A stretch of 64,000 bases of DNA from Prevotella sp. (GTDB lineage: Bacteria; Bacteroidota; Bacteroidia; Bacteroidales; Bacteroidaceae): assembly GCA_024697645.1 (NCBI GenBank), contig JAILFH010000006.1, positions 1 to 64,000 of the forward strand, written 5' to 3'. Both the position numbers and the translations under genes were made by a program. Positions 51,978-61,424 of the stretch are shown here, one piece after another. Numbering within the stretch: the first letter of the stretch is position 1; each line of letters starts with the position of its first letter. The notes under the pieces are model-generated. The model had not been told where the DNA came from. It ran no database searches and saw only the letters and a list, made by a program, of their open reading frames with translations.

Positions 51978-52715
51978 ATGGGATTATTAACTGGTAAGAC
52001 AGCCCTGATCACAGGTGCTGCACGTGGCATTGGCAAAGCCATTGCACTTCGTTTCGCCGCTGAAGGCGCCAACATTGCATTTACTGACCTCGCTGTTAAC
52101 GAGGAAACGCAAGCCGAGATTGAGGCTCTGGGCGTAAAGGCTAAGAGTTATGCGTCAAACGCTGCCGATTTCCAGCAGACTGATGATGTTGTGAAGCAGG
52201 TAAAGGAAGAGTTCGGTTCAATCGATATTCTTGTTAACAATGCCGGAATCACCAAAGATGGCCTGATGCTTCGTATGACAGAGCAGCAGTGGGATGCTGT
52301 AATCGCTGTTAATCTGAAGTCGGCCTTTAATTTCATTCACGCTTGTGTACCTATTATGATGCGTCAACGTGGTGGAAGTATCATCAATATGGCTTCTGTT
52401 GTTGGTGTTCACGGAAACGCAGGACAGTCGAACTATGCTGCATCAAAGGCTGGTCTGATTGCACTTGCTAAGTCAATTGCACAGGAAATGGGACCGAAGG
52501 GAATTCGTGCTAACGCAATTGCTCCCGGTTTCATCGATACTGCAATGACTCAGGCCCTTCCCGACGAGATACGTAAGGAATGGTGTCAGAAAATACCTCT
52601 TCGTCGTGGTGGTACAGTTGATGATATCGCCAATACTGCCGTTTATCTGGCCAGTGACCTTTCGGCTTATGTTAGCGGTCAGGTTATTCAGGTCGATGGT
52701 GGCATGAATATGTAA
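51978..52715 (+). CDS. fabG: 3-oxoacyl-[acyl-carrier-protein] reductase
   Basis: NADPH-dependent reductase of fatty-acid elongation, in the short-chain dehydrogenase family. The cofactor motif is TGAARGIGKA (12-21), with NNAG at 87-90 and the catalytic residues Ser140, Tyr153 and Lys157 (SNYAASKAG). The C-terminus VSGQVIQVDGGMNM is typical of FabG. The 245 residues are normal. It lies directly downstream of the TetR gene. Confidence 0.96.
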   Translation: MGLLTGKTALITGAARGIGKAIALRFAAEGANIAFTDLAVNEETQAEIEALGVKAKSYASNAADFQQTDDVVKQVKEEFGSIDILVNNAGITKDGLMLRMTEQQWDAVIAVNLKSAFNFIHACVPIMMRQRGGSIINMASVVGVHGNAGQSNYAASKAGLIALAKSIAQEMGPKGIRANAIAPGFIDTAMTQALPDEIRKEWCQKIPLRRGGTVDDIANTAVYLASDLSAYVSGQVIQVDGGMNM

Positions 52716-52727
52716 TGACAAAATGCT

Positions 52728-53018
52728 ATGAAGTCGGGTTTGAAGACGAGAATTACAGCCATCAGTTCGTTTCTGATTATCGGACTGATGGCATTGTTCT
52801 ATGCTTGCGACACCCCCAAATCTATTGCATGGAGTTATTACGGTTGTGCAAAAGATACGTTAGCAGCAGGCGATCCCTTTGCTGCAAAGCATTTCTTGGA
52901 TGCTTGTAATGTGACCGCTGATAAGAAACTTGCCATAAAGGCAGATTCCTTGAGAAGAGTTATCGAACAAGCGATAGAGGAGAAACAGAAAGATAAAAGC
53001 GAAAAGCAGATTAGATGA
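52728..53018 (+). CDS. small lipoprotein, hypothetical
   Basis: A 96-residue protein with a basic N-terminus, a hydrophobic helix and lipobox ALFYAC (Cys about 27). The mature part is short and helical with a charged tail (IEEKQKDKSEKQ). No family recognised. It starts 12 bp after fabG and overlaps the next gene by 4 bp (ATGA), which supports it as a real gene in this run. Confidence 0.72.
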   Translation: MKSGLKTRITAISSFLIIGLMALFYACDTPKSIAWSYYGCAKDTLAAGDPFAAKHFLDACNVTADKKLAIKADSLRRVIEQAIEEKQKDKSEKQIR

Positions 53019-53686
53019 ACGTTCTCTACGAGGATAATCACATCATCATTGTCTCGAAACAGAGTGGGGAAATCGTTCAGGGTGACAAGACCGGCGATAT
53101 TCCACTTTCGGAGACAGTAAAGCAATACATCAAGAAAAAATACCAGAAACCTGGTGCTGTATTTCTTGGTGTAGTTCATCGACTTGACCGGCCTGTTAGC
53201 GGGCTTGTGGTTTTTGCGCGCACATCAAAGGCTCTTGAACGACTCAACCGCATGTTTGCTCAGGGTGAGGTTCATAAAACTTATTGGGCCATTACCCAGA
53301 ATCGTCCTGAAGAAATGGAGGGAACGCTCGAGCATTGGTTAACGCGCAATGAAAAGCAAAACAAAAGTTATGCTTCATTGCGAGAGAAACCCGGCTCGAA
53401 ACATGCTTTGTTAAAGTATAAAGTAATTGCTTCATCAGATAGGTATAACCTTTTGGTAGTCAACTTGTTAACAGGACGACATCATCAGATTCGATGTCAA
53501 CTTGCAGCAATTGGTTGTCCAATTAAAGGTGACCTTAAATATGGAGCCAAACGTTCTAATCCTGACGGAAGTATTTCATTGCTTTCTCGTCGCGTAGAGT
53601 TTGTTCATCCTGTTTCTAAGGAGCCTATTTGCGTCGAGGCACCAGTACCTGATGACAATCTCTGGCACGCCCTTGCTGGCCAATAA
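53015..53686 (+). CDS. RluA family pseudouridine synthase
   Basis: A 223-residue synthase that isomerises uridine in rRNA or tRNA. The catalytic Asp is in HRLDRPVSGLVVFARTSKA (motif RLDxxxSG). GRHHQIRCQLAAIGCPIKGD is the conserved RNA-binding segment. No S4 domain is present, so this is the short RluA/TruC-like form. The target site is not known. It ends the TetR-fabG run and is followed by a terminator. Confidence 0.92.
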   Translation: MNVLYEDNHIIIVSKQSGEIVQGDKTGDIPLSETVKQYIKKKYQKPGAVFLGVVHRLDRPVSGLVVFARTSKALERLNRMFAQGEVHKTYWAITQNRPEEMEGTLEHWLTRNEKQNKSYASLREKPGSKHALLKYKVIASSDRYNLLVVNLLTGRHHQIRCQLAAIGCPIKGDLKYGAKRSNPDGSISLLSRRVEFVHPVSKEPICVEAPVPDDNLWHALAGQ

Positions 53687-53706
53687 ATGATGTTCGTTTT
53701 TATAGC

Positions 53707-53739
53707 ATTCGCCCAATTTGTTCTGCAGATTGGGCGAAT
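53707..53739 (+). terminator. terminator after the RluA-type gene
   Basis: An 11-bp perfect stem (ATTCGCCCAAT / ATTGGGCGAAT) has an 11-nt loop and is followed by TTGTTG. It is 20 bp past the stop codon. Confidence 0.8.
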
Positions 53740-53820
53740 TTGTTGTATAAGGTGTTCGGAAATATCGAATAATTTGCACGAAAATACGGAATAATTTGGT
53801 CAGAATTACATTTTTTTCTT

Positions 53821-53828
53821 TATCTTTG
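53821..53828 (+). promoter_or_regulatory. promoter -7 box (TATCTTTG) for tamB
   Basis: TATCTTTG 26 bp before the ATG at 53855. Confidence 0.7.
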
Positions 53829-53854
53829 CATTCGATATTCAGACGTTGTATCGA

Positions 53855-56800
53855 ATGAAGAAACTGTTGAAGTGGATGGGAGCAGCCGTATTGGTTCCCG
53901 TCGTTCTTATTTCGTCAGTAGCAGGTCTGCTTTATTTCCCACCTTTTCAGCGTTGGGCCGTAAAGCAAGCATCATCGTATGCGTCTGAAAAAACGGGAAT
54001 GGACGTGAACGTCGGAAATGTTCGGTTGAAGTTCCCGCTTGACTTGGAATTAGGCGATGTCACAGTTGTTAAGCCGAAAGAAGGGGCTCCTGGAGATACG
54101 ATTGCCAACATCAAGAATATCGTAGCAGATGTTCAGTTGAAGCCTTTGTTGAAGAAACAGGTGGTAATCGACGAACTAAGCATTGAAGATGCAAAGGTAA
54201 ATACTGACGATTTCATCGAGGCTGCTCGCGTGAAAGGCACAATTGGCAAATTGCGTGTCACTAATTCCGACGTTTTGTTTAAGGGAAAGGAAGATCCTAA
54301 TGTTTCTGATGTTAATCTCAGTGATGTTCTTTTGAAAGACGCGAATCTTGATATCGTCTTGCCAGACAGTGTTCCTGAAGATACTACTAATAGTGAAACA
54401 CTATGGCGAATCTTCGCAGAGAAGGCTAAGATCGAAAACTCCGACGTTAAGTTGACAATGCCTGGAACTGTTGATGAACAAACAGGCAAGAAAGGTGAGA
54501 ATATCGTTGTTAACGCCCATTTAGGCGATGCGACTCTTTCTAAGGGCGACTTTAATCTGAAGAGTGGCAAATATGATGTAGGATCTGTTGACATTCAGAA
54601 GGGACGTATCACCTACGATGATATCAGTGCCGATAATGTTTCATTACGCGCTGACAATATCAGTTATAGTTCGGACAATGGAACGAACCTTTCGGCAGAC
54701 CTGAAATCGTTGTCGCTGAAGGAAAAAGGCGGCTTCGATTTGAAGAAAGCTTCTGGAAAAGTGGCACTTGCCGATAATCGTCTGAAACTGAAAAACGCCA
54801 AGATTGAAACTTCAGAATCGTCCATTTCAACGGACCTGGATATGGCTCTTGACGCTTTCGACACGCTTGATGACCCTGCTGCTCTTGCAAAGCAAGGAAC
54901 GATGAAAGCCACAGTTCATGCTTCTGTGGGTAAACAGGATCTGCTTCGAGTGATGGATGATCTACCTTCTGGTTTCCGACAGAAATGGCCAAATCAGCAA
55001 CTGAAGATAGATGGAGTCGTTCGGGGCAACATGAAGAATATGGCCTTTAGTGATTTGAACGTTTCCCTGCCTACTGCTTTCCGTGTGAAGGCATCGGGAA
55101 CGCTTCAGAATCTCGATGAAATGGACCATTTAAAGGCCGATGTTGACTTTGATGCTCATGCTTGTAACGCTGGTTTCTTGAAGGAACTTCTTCCTAAAGA
55201 CTTGCAGAAAGACATCAATATTCCTAAGAATCTTGCTCTGAAAGGGAATGTGAAAGCAGATGGTCAGCAATATGCTGCTCGGTTCACAGGCAGTGAGGGC
55301 GGCGGAACTGTAGGTGGAACCGTAAGTTATGATGGAGGCCGTGAATCCTATACAGCCAATCTTCAGGGCAATCGTCTTCCCTTGCAGCATTTCCTTCCTA
55401 ACTATGGGCTAAGTCCTTTTACAGGTAAAGTTGAGTTGAAGGGACAGGGATCAGACTTGATGTCTCCCCGTACAACCTTGACAGCAAAGGCTGATATCAA
55501 GCAATTTAATTATGCTGGCTACAGTCTTGCTAATATGAAGGCTGATGCCAAAGTGCGCAATGGTCATGCTTATGCCAACATCAATAGTCAGAATAAGTTG
55601 TTGAAGGGTACAGCCTATCTTGACGCGTTGATGAATAGCAATCGTCTTCGTGGGACATTGATAATGGATCTTGCAGAGGCTGATCTAAAGCGGTTAGGAA
55701 TTGTTGACAGTATGTTGACTGTAAGTGGTTGTGCACATCTCGATATAGATAGTGATTTGAAGCAAAACCATAAGATTGAAGGCACGCTTGGTGACCTCAC
55801 TCTTCGCATGAAGAAAGAAACTTACAGGCCAGGTGACATGTGGATTGACGCTCATACAAGTCCTACAAAGACGCAAGCAATCGTTGATTGCGGCGATTTC
55901 CATCTTGACCTCGATGCGAAGGGCAACTATGAGGATCTGCTCAATGCAGGAAACGCTCTTATGGCGGAGGTTGAGCGCCAGTTTGATGAGCGACTCATCG
56001 ACCAGTCACGTCTTCGTGCTGTCTTGCCTGACGCCCGTCTTTCCCTTAGTAGCGGTAAAGATAATTTCATTGTTGAGTTGCTTAGTCGCTATGGCTACTC
56101 TGTCAACAATCTCAATTGCGATCTTGTTTCTTCGTCTATTGGCGGTCTTAATGGAAAGCTTCATATGGAGTCGTTGCTTGTTGACAGCATCTTGCTCGAC
56201 ACAATTAACTTTGCTATAAAGAGCGACTCTGCTCGAACTTCCTATCAGGCTCAGATTCGCAACAACAAGAATAATCCTCAATACACGTTTAATGCCCTTG
56301 TTGATGGAATAGTACAGAGTCACGGAACCATTTTCGGTACTCGACTCTATGACGCGAAGGGCGAACTTGGTGTTCGTCTTGGTTTGCAGGCTTCGATGGA
56401 GAACAACGGTATCATGTTCCGCACCTATGGTAAGGATCCTATCTTGGGCTATCGAACGTTTGAAGTCAACGACAGCAATTATGTCTATCTTGGTCGAGAT
56501 AATCGAGTTTCTGCTGATTTGGTGCTGCGTGCTGATGACGGAACTGGTGTTCAGGTCTATACCAATGATGATAACGAAGATGTAAAACAAGACATCACAG
56601 CCTCGCTTCATCACTTCGATTTGGAGCGTATACTCTCAGTAGTTCCTTATACACCTGACATTTCCGGTATGCTTAATGGCGACGTTCACTTCCTTCAGAC
56701 CGATGAGGATGTTAGTATTTCCAGTGATCTCGATATCAACCAAATGGCTTACGAAAAAGTGCTGATGGGAGATATAGGAACTGAGTTCGTCTATATGCCA

Positions 56801-58600
56801 AAGGAAAACGGTTCGCACTACGTCGACGGAATTCTGAAGCATAATGGAGAGGAAATCGCAATTGTCAGCGGAACCTATTATAATAAGGGAGGTTCAGAAC
56901 TCTACAAGGATGAAGGCTATCTCGATGCTCAGGTCGATTTGGCTCGCACACCGCTCTCATTGCTCGATGCATTTATCCCAGATCAAATTATTGGATTCGA
57001 AGGCTATGGTGAAGGTTCCGTTGCCGTTAAAGGTCAGTTGCTTAAACCTGATGTTGACGGTGAAATCTATCTCGATTCCGCCTATCTTGTAAGCCAGCCC
57101 TATGGTGTTCGTCTGCGCTTCGATAATGACCCCGTCATCATAAAAGACAGTCATATCCTTTTCGAGAATTTCAATCTCTATGCCAATAACTCATCTCCGC
57201 TGCTTACTTATGGTTCGCTCGATTTTGCTGACCTTGAGCACATGAGACTTGATATGAAGATGAGAGCACAGAACTTCTTGCTTATTGATGCAAAGGAAAA
57301 TCCGCGCTCAGAGGCTTACGGTAAGGCTTATGTTAATTTCTTCGGAACCATTGGTGGTGAACTTTCTAACTTGATGTTACGAGGAAAACTCGATGTATTA
57401 GGTTCAACCGATCTCGTCTATATCCTCCGCGATTCGCCTCTTACAACAGACAATCAACTTGACGAACTCGTTCGCTTCACAAACTTTGAAGACACTACTC
57501 AGACTCAGGTGTCTCGTCCCGAACTCTATGGATTCTCGATGGATATGACCATCGACGTTTCAAAGGGAGCCCACGTAAAGGCTTACCTCAATACGGACAA
57601 GAGTAACTATATGGATTTGATGGGTGGGGGAACGCTCCGAATGACCTATAATCCTGCCGAAGACCTACGACTAACGGGTCGCTATACGCTTGCGAATGGA
57701 GAGATGAAGTATTCTCTCCCCGTTATTCCGCTGAAGACGTTTACGATTCAGGATGGTAGTTATATCGAATTTACGGGCGACCCGATGAATCCAACGTTGA
57801 GCATTGAGGCAGTTGAACAAGTTAAGGCCGCAGTCTCTGGTAGTAGTGGAGTAGGGCGCAGCGTATTATTTGATTGTGGTGTTAACATCTCAAAGACGCT
57901 TAATGATATGGGCCTCGAGTTCACACTTGATGCTCCTCAGGATATGCAACTCCACTCTGAACTTCAGGCAATGAGTAAGGAGCAGCGCGGCAAACTAGCA
58001 GTTACGATGCTTACGACAGGAATGTATCTGGCTGACGGCAACACTAATGGATTCTCAATGAATAATGCGCTAAATACATTCCTGCAGAGCGAGATTAACA
58101 ACATTACGGGTAATGCGCTCAAAACTCTCGATTTCTCCGTTGGACTTGATAATACAACTGACGCTACTGGTAATACTTCGACGAACTATTCGTTCAAGTT
58201 TGCCAAGCGTTTCTGGAACAATCGTTTGAAGATTGCTGTAGGAGGTAAAGTTTCAACAGGACCTGAGATTCAGAATCAGAACCAGTCGTTCTTCGATAAT
58301 GTTACGTTCGAATATCGTCTCGACGATACAGCGAACAAATATGTCACGCTCTTCTACGAGAATAATGTTTACGATTGGCTCGATGGTTATACGCAGGAAT
58401 ATGGCGTAGGTTTCATCTGGCGTCGCTCGTTGCAGAACTTTAAGGATATCTTCAATTTGCGTGACAAAACGACTCCTACTGACGCTTGGCCTGTGGACAG
58501 AAAACTTCCGCAACAGAATGATTCAACAAAAGTTGTAGTTGTTGATACTGATGATTCAACGAAAACGGTAATTGTAACTGAAGAAGCAACTAAAGAATGA
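53855..58600 (+). CDS. tamB: translocation and assembly module protein TamB
   Basis: Giant inner-membrane-anchored periplasmic protein of the AsmA/DUF490 type, 1581 residues, thought to carry phospholipids or assist outer-membrane assembly. A single N-terminal helix (about 8-28) is followed by a long series of short beta strands that build a hydrophobic groove. The C-terminal DUF490 domain (about 1150-1530) contains LRLTGRYTLANGEMKYSLPV and the strand IEFTGDPMNPTLSIEAVEQV. The tail is Thr/Asp-rich. The ATG at 53855 is preferred over a TTG three codons upstream because of the nearby promoter. Its last codons overlap the tamL start. Confidence 0.93.
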   Translation: MKKLLKWMGAAVLVPVVLISSVAGLLYFPPFQRWAVKQASSYASEKTGMDVNVGNVRLKFPLDLELGDVTVVKPKEGAPGDTIANIKNIVADVQLKPLLKKQVVIDELSIEDAKVNTDDFIEAARVKGTIGKLRVTNSDVLFKGKEDPNVSDVNLSDVLLKDANLDIVLPDSVPEDTTNSETLWRIFAEKAKIENSDVKLTMPGTVDEQTGKKGENIVVNAHLGDATLSKGDFNLKSGKYDVGSVDIQKGRITYDDISADNVSLRADNISYSSDNGTNLSADLKSLSLKEKGGFDLKKASGKVALADNRLKLKNAKIETSESSISTDLDMALDAFDTLDDPAALAKQGTMKATVHASVGKQDLLRVMDDLPSGFRQKWPNQQLKIDGVVRGNMKNMAFSDLNVSLPTAFRVKASGTLQNLDEMDHLKADVDFDAHACNAGFLKELLPKDLQKDINIPKNLALKGNVKADGQQYAARFTGSEGGGTVGGTVSYDGGRESYTANLQGNRLPLQHFLPNYGLSPFTGKVELKGQGSDLMSPRTTLTAKADIKQFNYAGYSLANMKADAKVRNGHAYANINSQNKLLKGTAYLDALMNSNRLRGTLIMDLAEADLKRLGIVDSMLTVSGCAHLDIDSDLKQNHKIEGTLGDLTLRMKKETYRPGDMWIDAHTSPTKTQAIVDCGDFHLDLDAKGNYEDLLNAGNALMAEVERQFDERLIDQSRLRAVLPDARLSLSSGKDNFIVELLSRYGYSVNNLNCDLVSSSIGGLNGKLHMESLLVDSILLDTINFAIKSDSARTSYQAQIRNNKNNPQYTFNALVDGIVQSHGTIFGTRLYDAKGELGVRLGLQASMENNGIMFRTYGKDPILGYRTFEVNDSNYVYLGRDNRVSADLVLRADDGTGVQVYTNDDNEDVKQDITASLHHFDLERILSVVPYTPDISGMLNGDVHFLQTDEDVSISSDLDINQMAYEKVLMGDIGTEFVYMPKENGSHYVDGILKHNGEEIAIVSGTYYNKGGSELYKDEGYLDAQVDLARTPLSLLDAFIPDQIIGFEGYGEGSVAVKGQLLKPDVDGEIYLDSAYLVSQPYGVRLRFDNDPVIIKDSHILFENFNLYANNSSPLLTYGSLDFADLEHMRLDMKMRAQNFLLIDAKENPRSEAYGKAYVNFFGTIGGELSNLMLRGKLDVLGSTDLVYILRDSPLTTDNQLDELVRFTNFEDTTQTQVSRPELYGFSMDMTIDVSKGAHVKAYLNTDKSNYMDLMGGGTLRMTYNPAEDLRLTGRYTLANGEMKYSLPVIPLKTFTIQDGSYIEFTGDPMNPTLSIEAVEQVKAAVSGSSGVGRSVLFDCGVNISKTLNDMGLEFTLDAPQDMQLHSELQAMSKEQRGKLAVTMLTTGMYLADGNTNGFSMNNALNTFLQSEINNITGNALKTLDFSVGLDNTTDATGNTSTNYSFKFAKRFWNNRLKIAVGGKVSTGPEIQNQNQSFFDNVTFEYRLDDTANKYVTLFYENNVYDWLDGYTQEYGVGFIWRRSLQNFKDIFNLRDKTTPTDAWPVDRKLPQQNDSTKVVVVDTDDSTKTVIVTEEATKE

Positions 58601-61044
58601 TGGGCAACAGAATCAACATATTGAGACGTTTCGCATGGGGAGCAACTTTCTTTGTCCTCATGGCGCTGCTTGTGTCTTGTTCTACGACAAGCAATATTCC
58701 AGAAGGCGATCAGTTGTTTGTCGGCCTGAAGAAGATTGAATATGAGCGAACTGATACAAATGCGGACGTACTCGTTGCCAAGAAGAATTTTGTAACCACT
58801 CAGGAGGAGATTGAAGCAGCCCTTGCTACAGCGCCCAACGGTGCCCTTTTCGGCAGTAGTTATCATCGCACGCCCTTCCCTTATAGCCTTTGGATCTGGA
58901 ACGCGTTCTCTGATAAGCAAGGACCTTTCTCCAAGTGGCTCACTAAATCGTTTGGCAATCCGCCAGTTTTGATGAGTTGGGTTAATCCGACCCTACGAGC
59001 ACAAGTTGCCCAATCTGTCTTGCGTAGTCATGGATATTTTCATGGTAGTGTCAATTATGATGTTATCGAACATAGTAACCCGAAAAAAGCGAAGATAGGC
59101 TATAAGGTAACTACTGGTCCTCTACTCACCATTGATAGCATCAGTTATCTGAACTTCCCGCAAGAAGCCGATAGTTTGATACGCGAAACGGCAGATGAGA
59201 GTTATCTTCACGTCGGAGATGCTTTCACTGTTGCTGCTCTCGATGCAGAGCGCACACGTATTTCAACCCTTTTCCGCAATAATGGCTATTACTATTATCA
59301 GCCGGGATATGCAAGTTATCTTGCTGATACAATCAACTCACCCGATGATGCCTATACTGCTTCATTAAGGCTGCAGTTGGCTGACGGAATCCCTGAAGAA
59401 GCCCAGCGTAAGTGGTATATCGGTCACGTTACAGTCAACATGCAACGTACTTTCGGTCAGGAATATACTGATAGCATTAGTCTCCGCAGACTTACTCTTC
59501 GCTATAACGGCAAACGTTCGCCAGTTCGTCCGCGTGTTGTTCTTGGCAATATGAAGTTGCGTTCGAGGCAGCCTTATAGTTATGATGCCTATCTGCAAAC
59601 TGCAAGCGCACTTAATGCAACAGGTCTCTTCGCAATGACCGATTTCAAGTTTACACCCCGAGGTGTAGATACGCTTGATATGGCGGTAAACTGTGTTTTC
59701 GACAGACCTTATGACGTTTATGTTGAAACTAATTTCACCAAGCGCACAATTGGGCGTCTGGGTCCAGAGTTGAAACTTGGTTTTACCAAACGAAACTTGT
59801 TCCGCGGTGCAGAGAAACTCGATGTTAATCTTCATGGTTCCTACGAATGGCAGACACGTAGTTCAGGTGAGGACATGAATACTTATGAATATGGTATTTC
59901 AGCATCGTTGGAATTTCCTCGTCTGATAGCACCTTTCTTTGGAAGTAATAGTCGTCGAATGACTGCAACGAGGACTTCAACAACTGGTAATTCGACCACA
60001 AGACGTCGTCGTTTTCGCAGATTCTATTCCACACCGACAACACTTGCTAAGGTTTCAAGCGACATCGTGCGTCGCCCAGGTTACTATAAGATGCATATCG
60101 TTTCGGGCGAATGGACCTATCGTTGGCAACCCTCTGCAACAAGTCGTCATGAACTCTCGCCGCTAACACTGACTTATCAGTTCATGAACTCACATACTGA
60201 GAAATTTGATAGTATTCTCTTGGTCAATCCCTATCTGATGGCAACGATGAGTGATTATTTCATTCCTCAGATACGCTACACCTATAGTTATACAAGTCCT
60301 TCAAGTCATCTGAACCCCATTCATTGGGAGTTAACAGTTTCGGAATCGGGCAATCTTACGTCATTAGGTTATATGGCTGCTGGCAAAAAGTGGAATGAGG
60401 AGAACAAGAAATTGTTCAAAAATCCCTATGCACAGTTTGTCAAGATTGAAACTGATTTTACGAAGAAATGGTATCTGACGGCACATTCACAATTGGTTGC
60501 TCACGTAAGTGGAGGTCTCGGCTATAGTTTTGGTAATTCGAGTGAGTTACCGTTTAGCGAACGATTCTACGTTGGTGGTGCTAATAGCGTTAGGGCTTTC
60601 CCCTTGAGGAGCATTGGACCAGGAAGATTCTCACCAGTCGGCAATTATGATTCACCGCTTGCCTATCAGTATGCCTATCTTCTTCAGAATGGAGACATTA
60701 AACTTGAAGCCAATCTCGAATATCGTCAGCGTCTATTCGGCAATCTTCATGGTGCTTTGTTCATTGATGCAGGTAATGTTTGGCGTTTCAACGACATTGA
60801 AACAGAAGATGAAGACTTCGATGATTTCTTCAGCAATACCAAATTCCATTTGAACCGATTCTTTAAACAACTGGCACTTGGAACAGGTATTGGACTTCGC
60901 TATGATCTTGACTTCCTAATCCTCCGTCTCGACTGGGGTATTGGTCTCCATCTGCCATACGAGACTACTCGTTCAGGTTTCTACAACATTGATGACTTTG
61001 GCCGATACCAAACTCTCCACTTTGCCATTGGATATCCATTCTAA
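58597..61044 (+). CDS. tamL: TamL-type BamA/TamA family outer-membrane lipoprotein
   Basis: An 815-residue Omp85-family protein. Instead of a plain signal peptide it has a lipobox (LLVSC, about residue 27), the trait that defines TamL of Bacteroidetes. POTRA-like domains cover about 35-400 and a 16-strand barrel the rest. In the barrel the RFYVGGANSVRAFPLRSIGP segment holds the conserved loop-6 (V/I)RG(F/Y)-like motif, here VRAF. The last strand ends HFAIGYPF with terminal Phe. ATG overlaps the tamB stop (ATGATG), so the pair is translationally coupled. Confidence 0.9.
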   Translation: MMGNRINILRRFAWGATFFVLMALLVSCSTTSNIPEGDQLFVGLKKIEYERTDTNADVLVAKKNFVTTQEEIEAALATAPNGALFGSSYHRTPFPYSLWIWNAFSDKQGPFSKWLTKSFGNPPVLMSWVNPTLRAQVAQSVLRSHGYFHGSVNYDVIEHSNPKKAKIGYKVTTGPLLTIDSISYLNFPQEADSLIRETADESYLHVGDAFTVAALDAERTRISTLFRNNGYYYYQPGYASYLADTINSPDDAYTASLRLQLADGIPEEAQRKWYIGHVTVNMQRTFGQEYTDSISLRRLTLRYNGKRSPVRPRVVLGNMKLRSRQPYSYDAYLQTASALNATGLFAMTDFKFTPRGVDTLDMAVNCVFDRPYDVYVETNFTKRTIGRLGPELKLGFTKRNLFRGAEKLDVNLHGSYEWQTRSSGEDMNTYEYGISASLEFPRLIAPFFGSNSRRMTATRTSTTGNSTTRRRRFRRFYSTPTTLAKVSSDIVRRPGYYKMHIVSGEWTYRWQPSATSRHELSPLTLTYQFMNSHTEKFDSILLVNPYLMATMSDYFIPQIRYTYSYTSPSSHLNPIHWELTVSESGNLTSLGYMAAGKKWNEENKKLFKNPYAQFVKIETDFTKKWYLTAHSQLVAHVSGGLGYSFGNSSELPFSERFYVGGANSVRAFPLRSIGPGRFSPVGNYDSPLAYQYAYLLQNGDIKLEANLEYRQRLFGNLHGALFIDAGNVWRFNDIETEDEDFDDFFSNTKFHLNRFFKQLALGTGIGLRYDLDFLILRLDWGIGLHLPYETTRSGFYNIDDFGRYQTLHFAIGYPF

Positions 61045-61424
61045 GTAGAAAATCTCTTTCTTGCACCATTCATAAACACTTTCTGACTAAAGGTATCCTT
61101 TAGACCTTACAAAGCATACCTTTCTATGTTAGAAAGCATACCTTTATACCTATATAAAGATATGCTCTGTATGGTAGAAAGGACACCTCTATACAGTCAA
61201 AAGGTCATCTCTGTATAGTCGAAAGGATAACTCTGTATAGTCGAAACCAATGCTTTATTGATTCAATGGAATTGTTCTATATGAATACGACGATTTCTTT
61301 TGAAAAATCTAAAACGAGAGAATTGAGTTCATAGAGCAAACATAAAAACTATATTGAAACACTGTAGAGATTCAATATATTGGGTTAATAACAAACAGTA
61401 ATTACTTAAGTAAGAACAACAAAA
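61045..61424. other. gene-free region between tamL and the GldB-like gene
   Basis: Holds the third 22-bp array (61083-61280) and an AT-rich remainder. No gene or clear terminator is seen, so transcripts from tamL and from the convergent GldB-like gene could run into the array. Confidence 0.6.
61083..61280 (+). repeat. 22-bp tandem array, family A (8-9 units)
   Basis: Units begin at 61083 and follow every 22 bp, eight clear and a ninth weak. The first has the longest dyad, CTAAAGG-TAT-CCTTTAG. Several units (such as those at 61171, 61193 and 61215) end in ACCTCTAT or ATCTCTGT, the form also seen in the minus-strand reading of 297-340. Confidence 0.85.
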
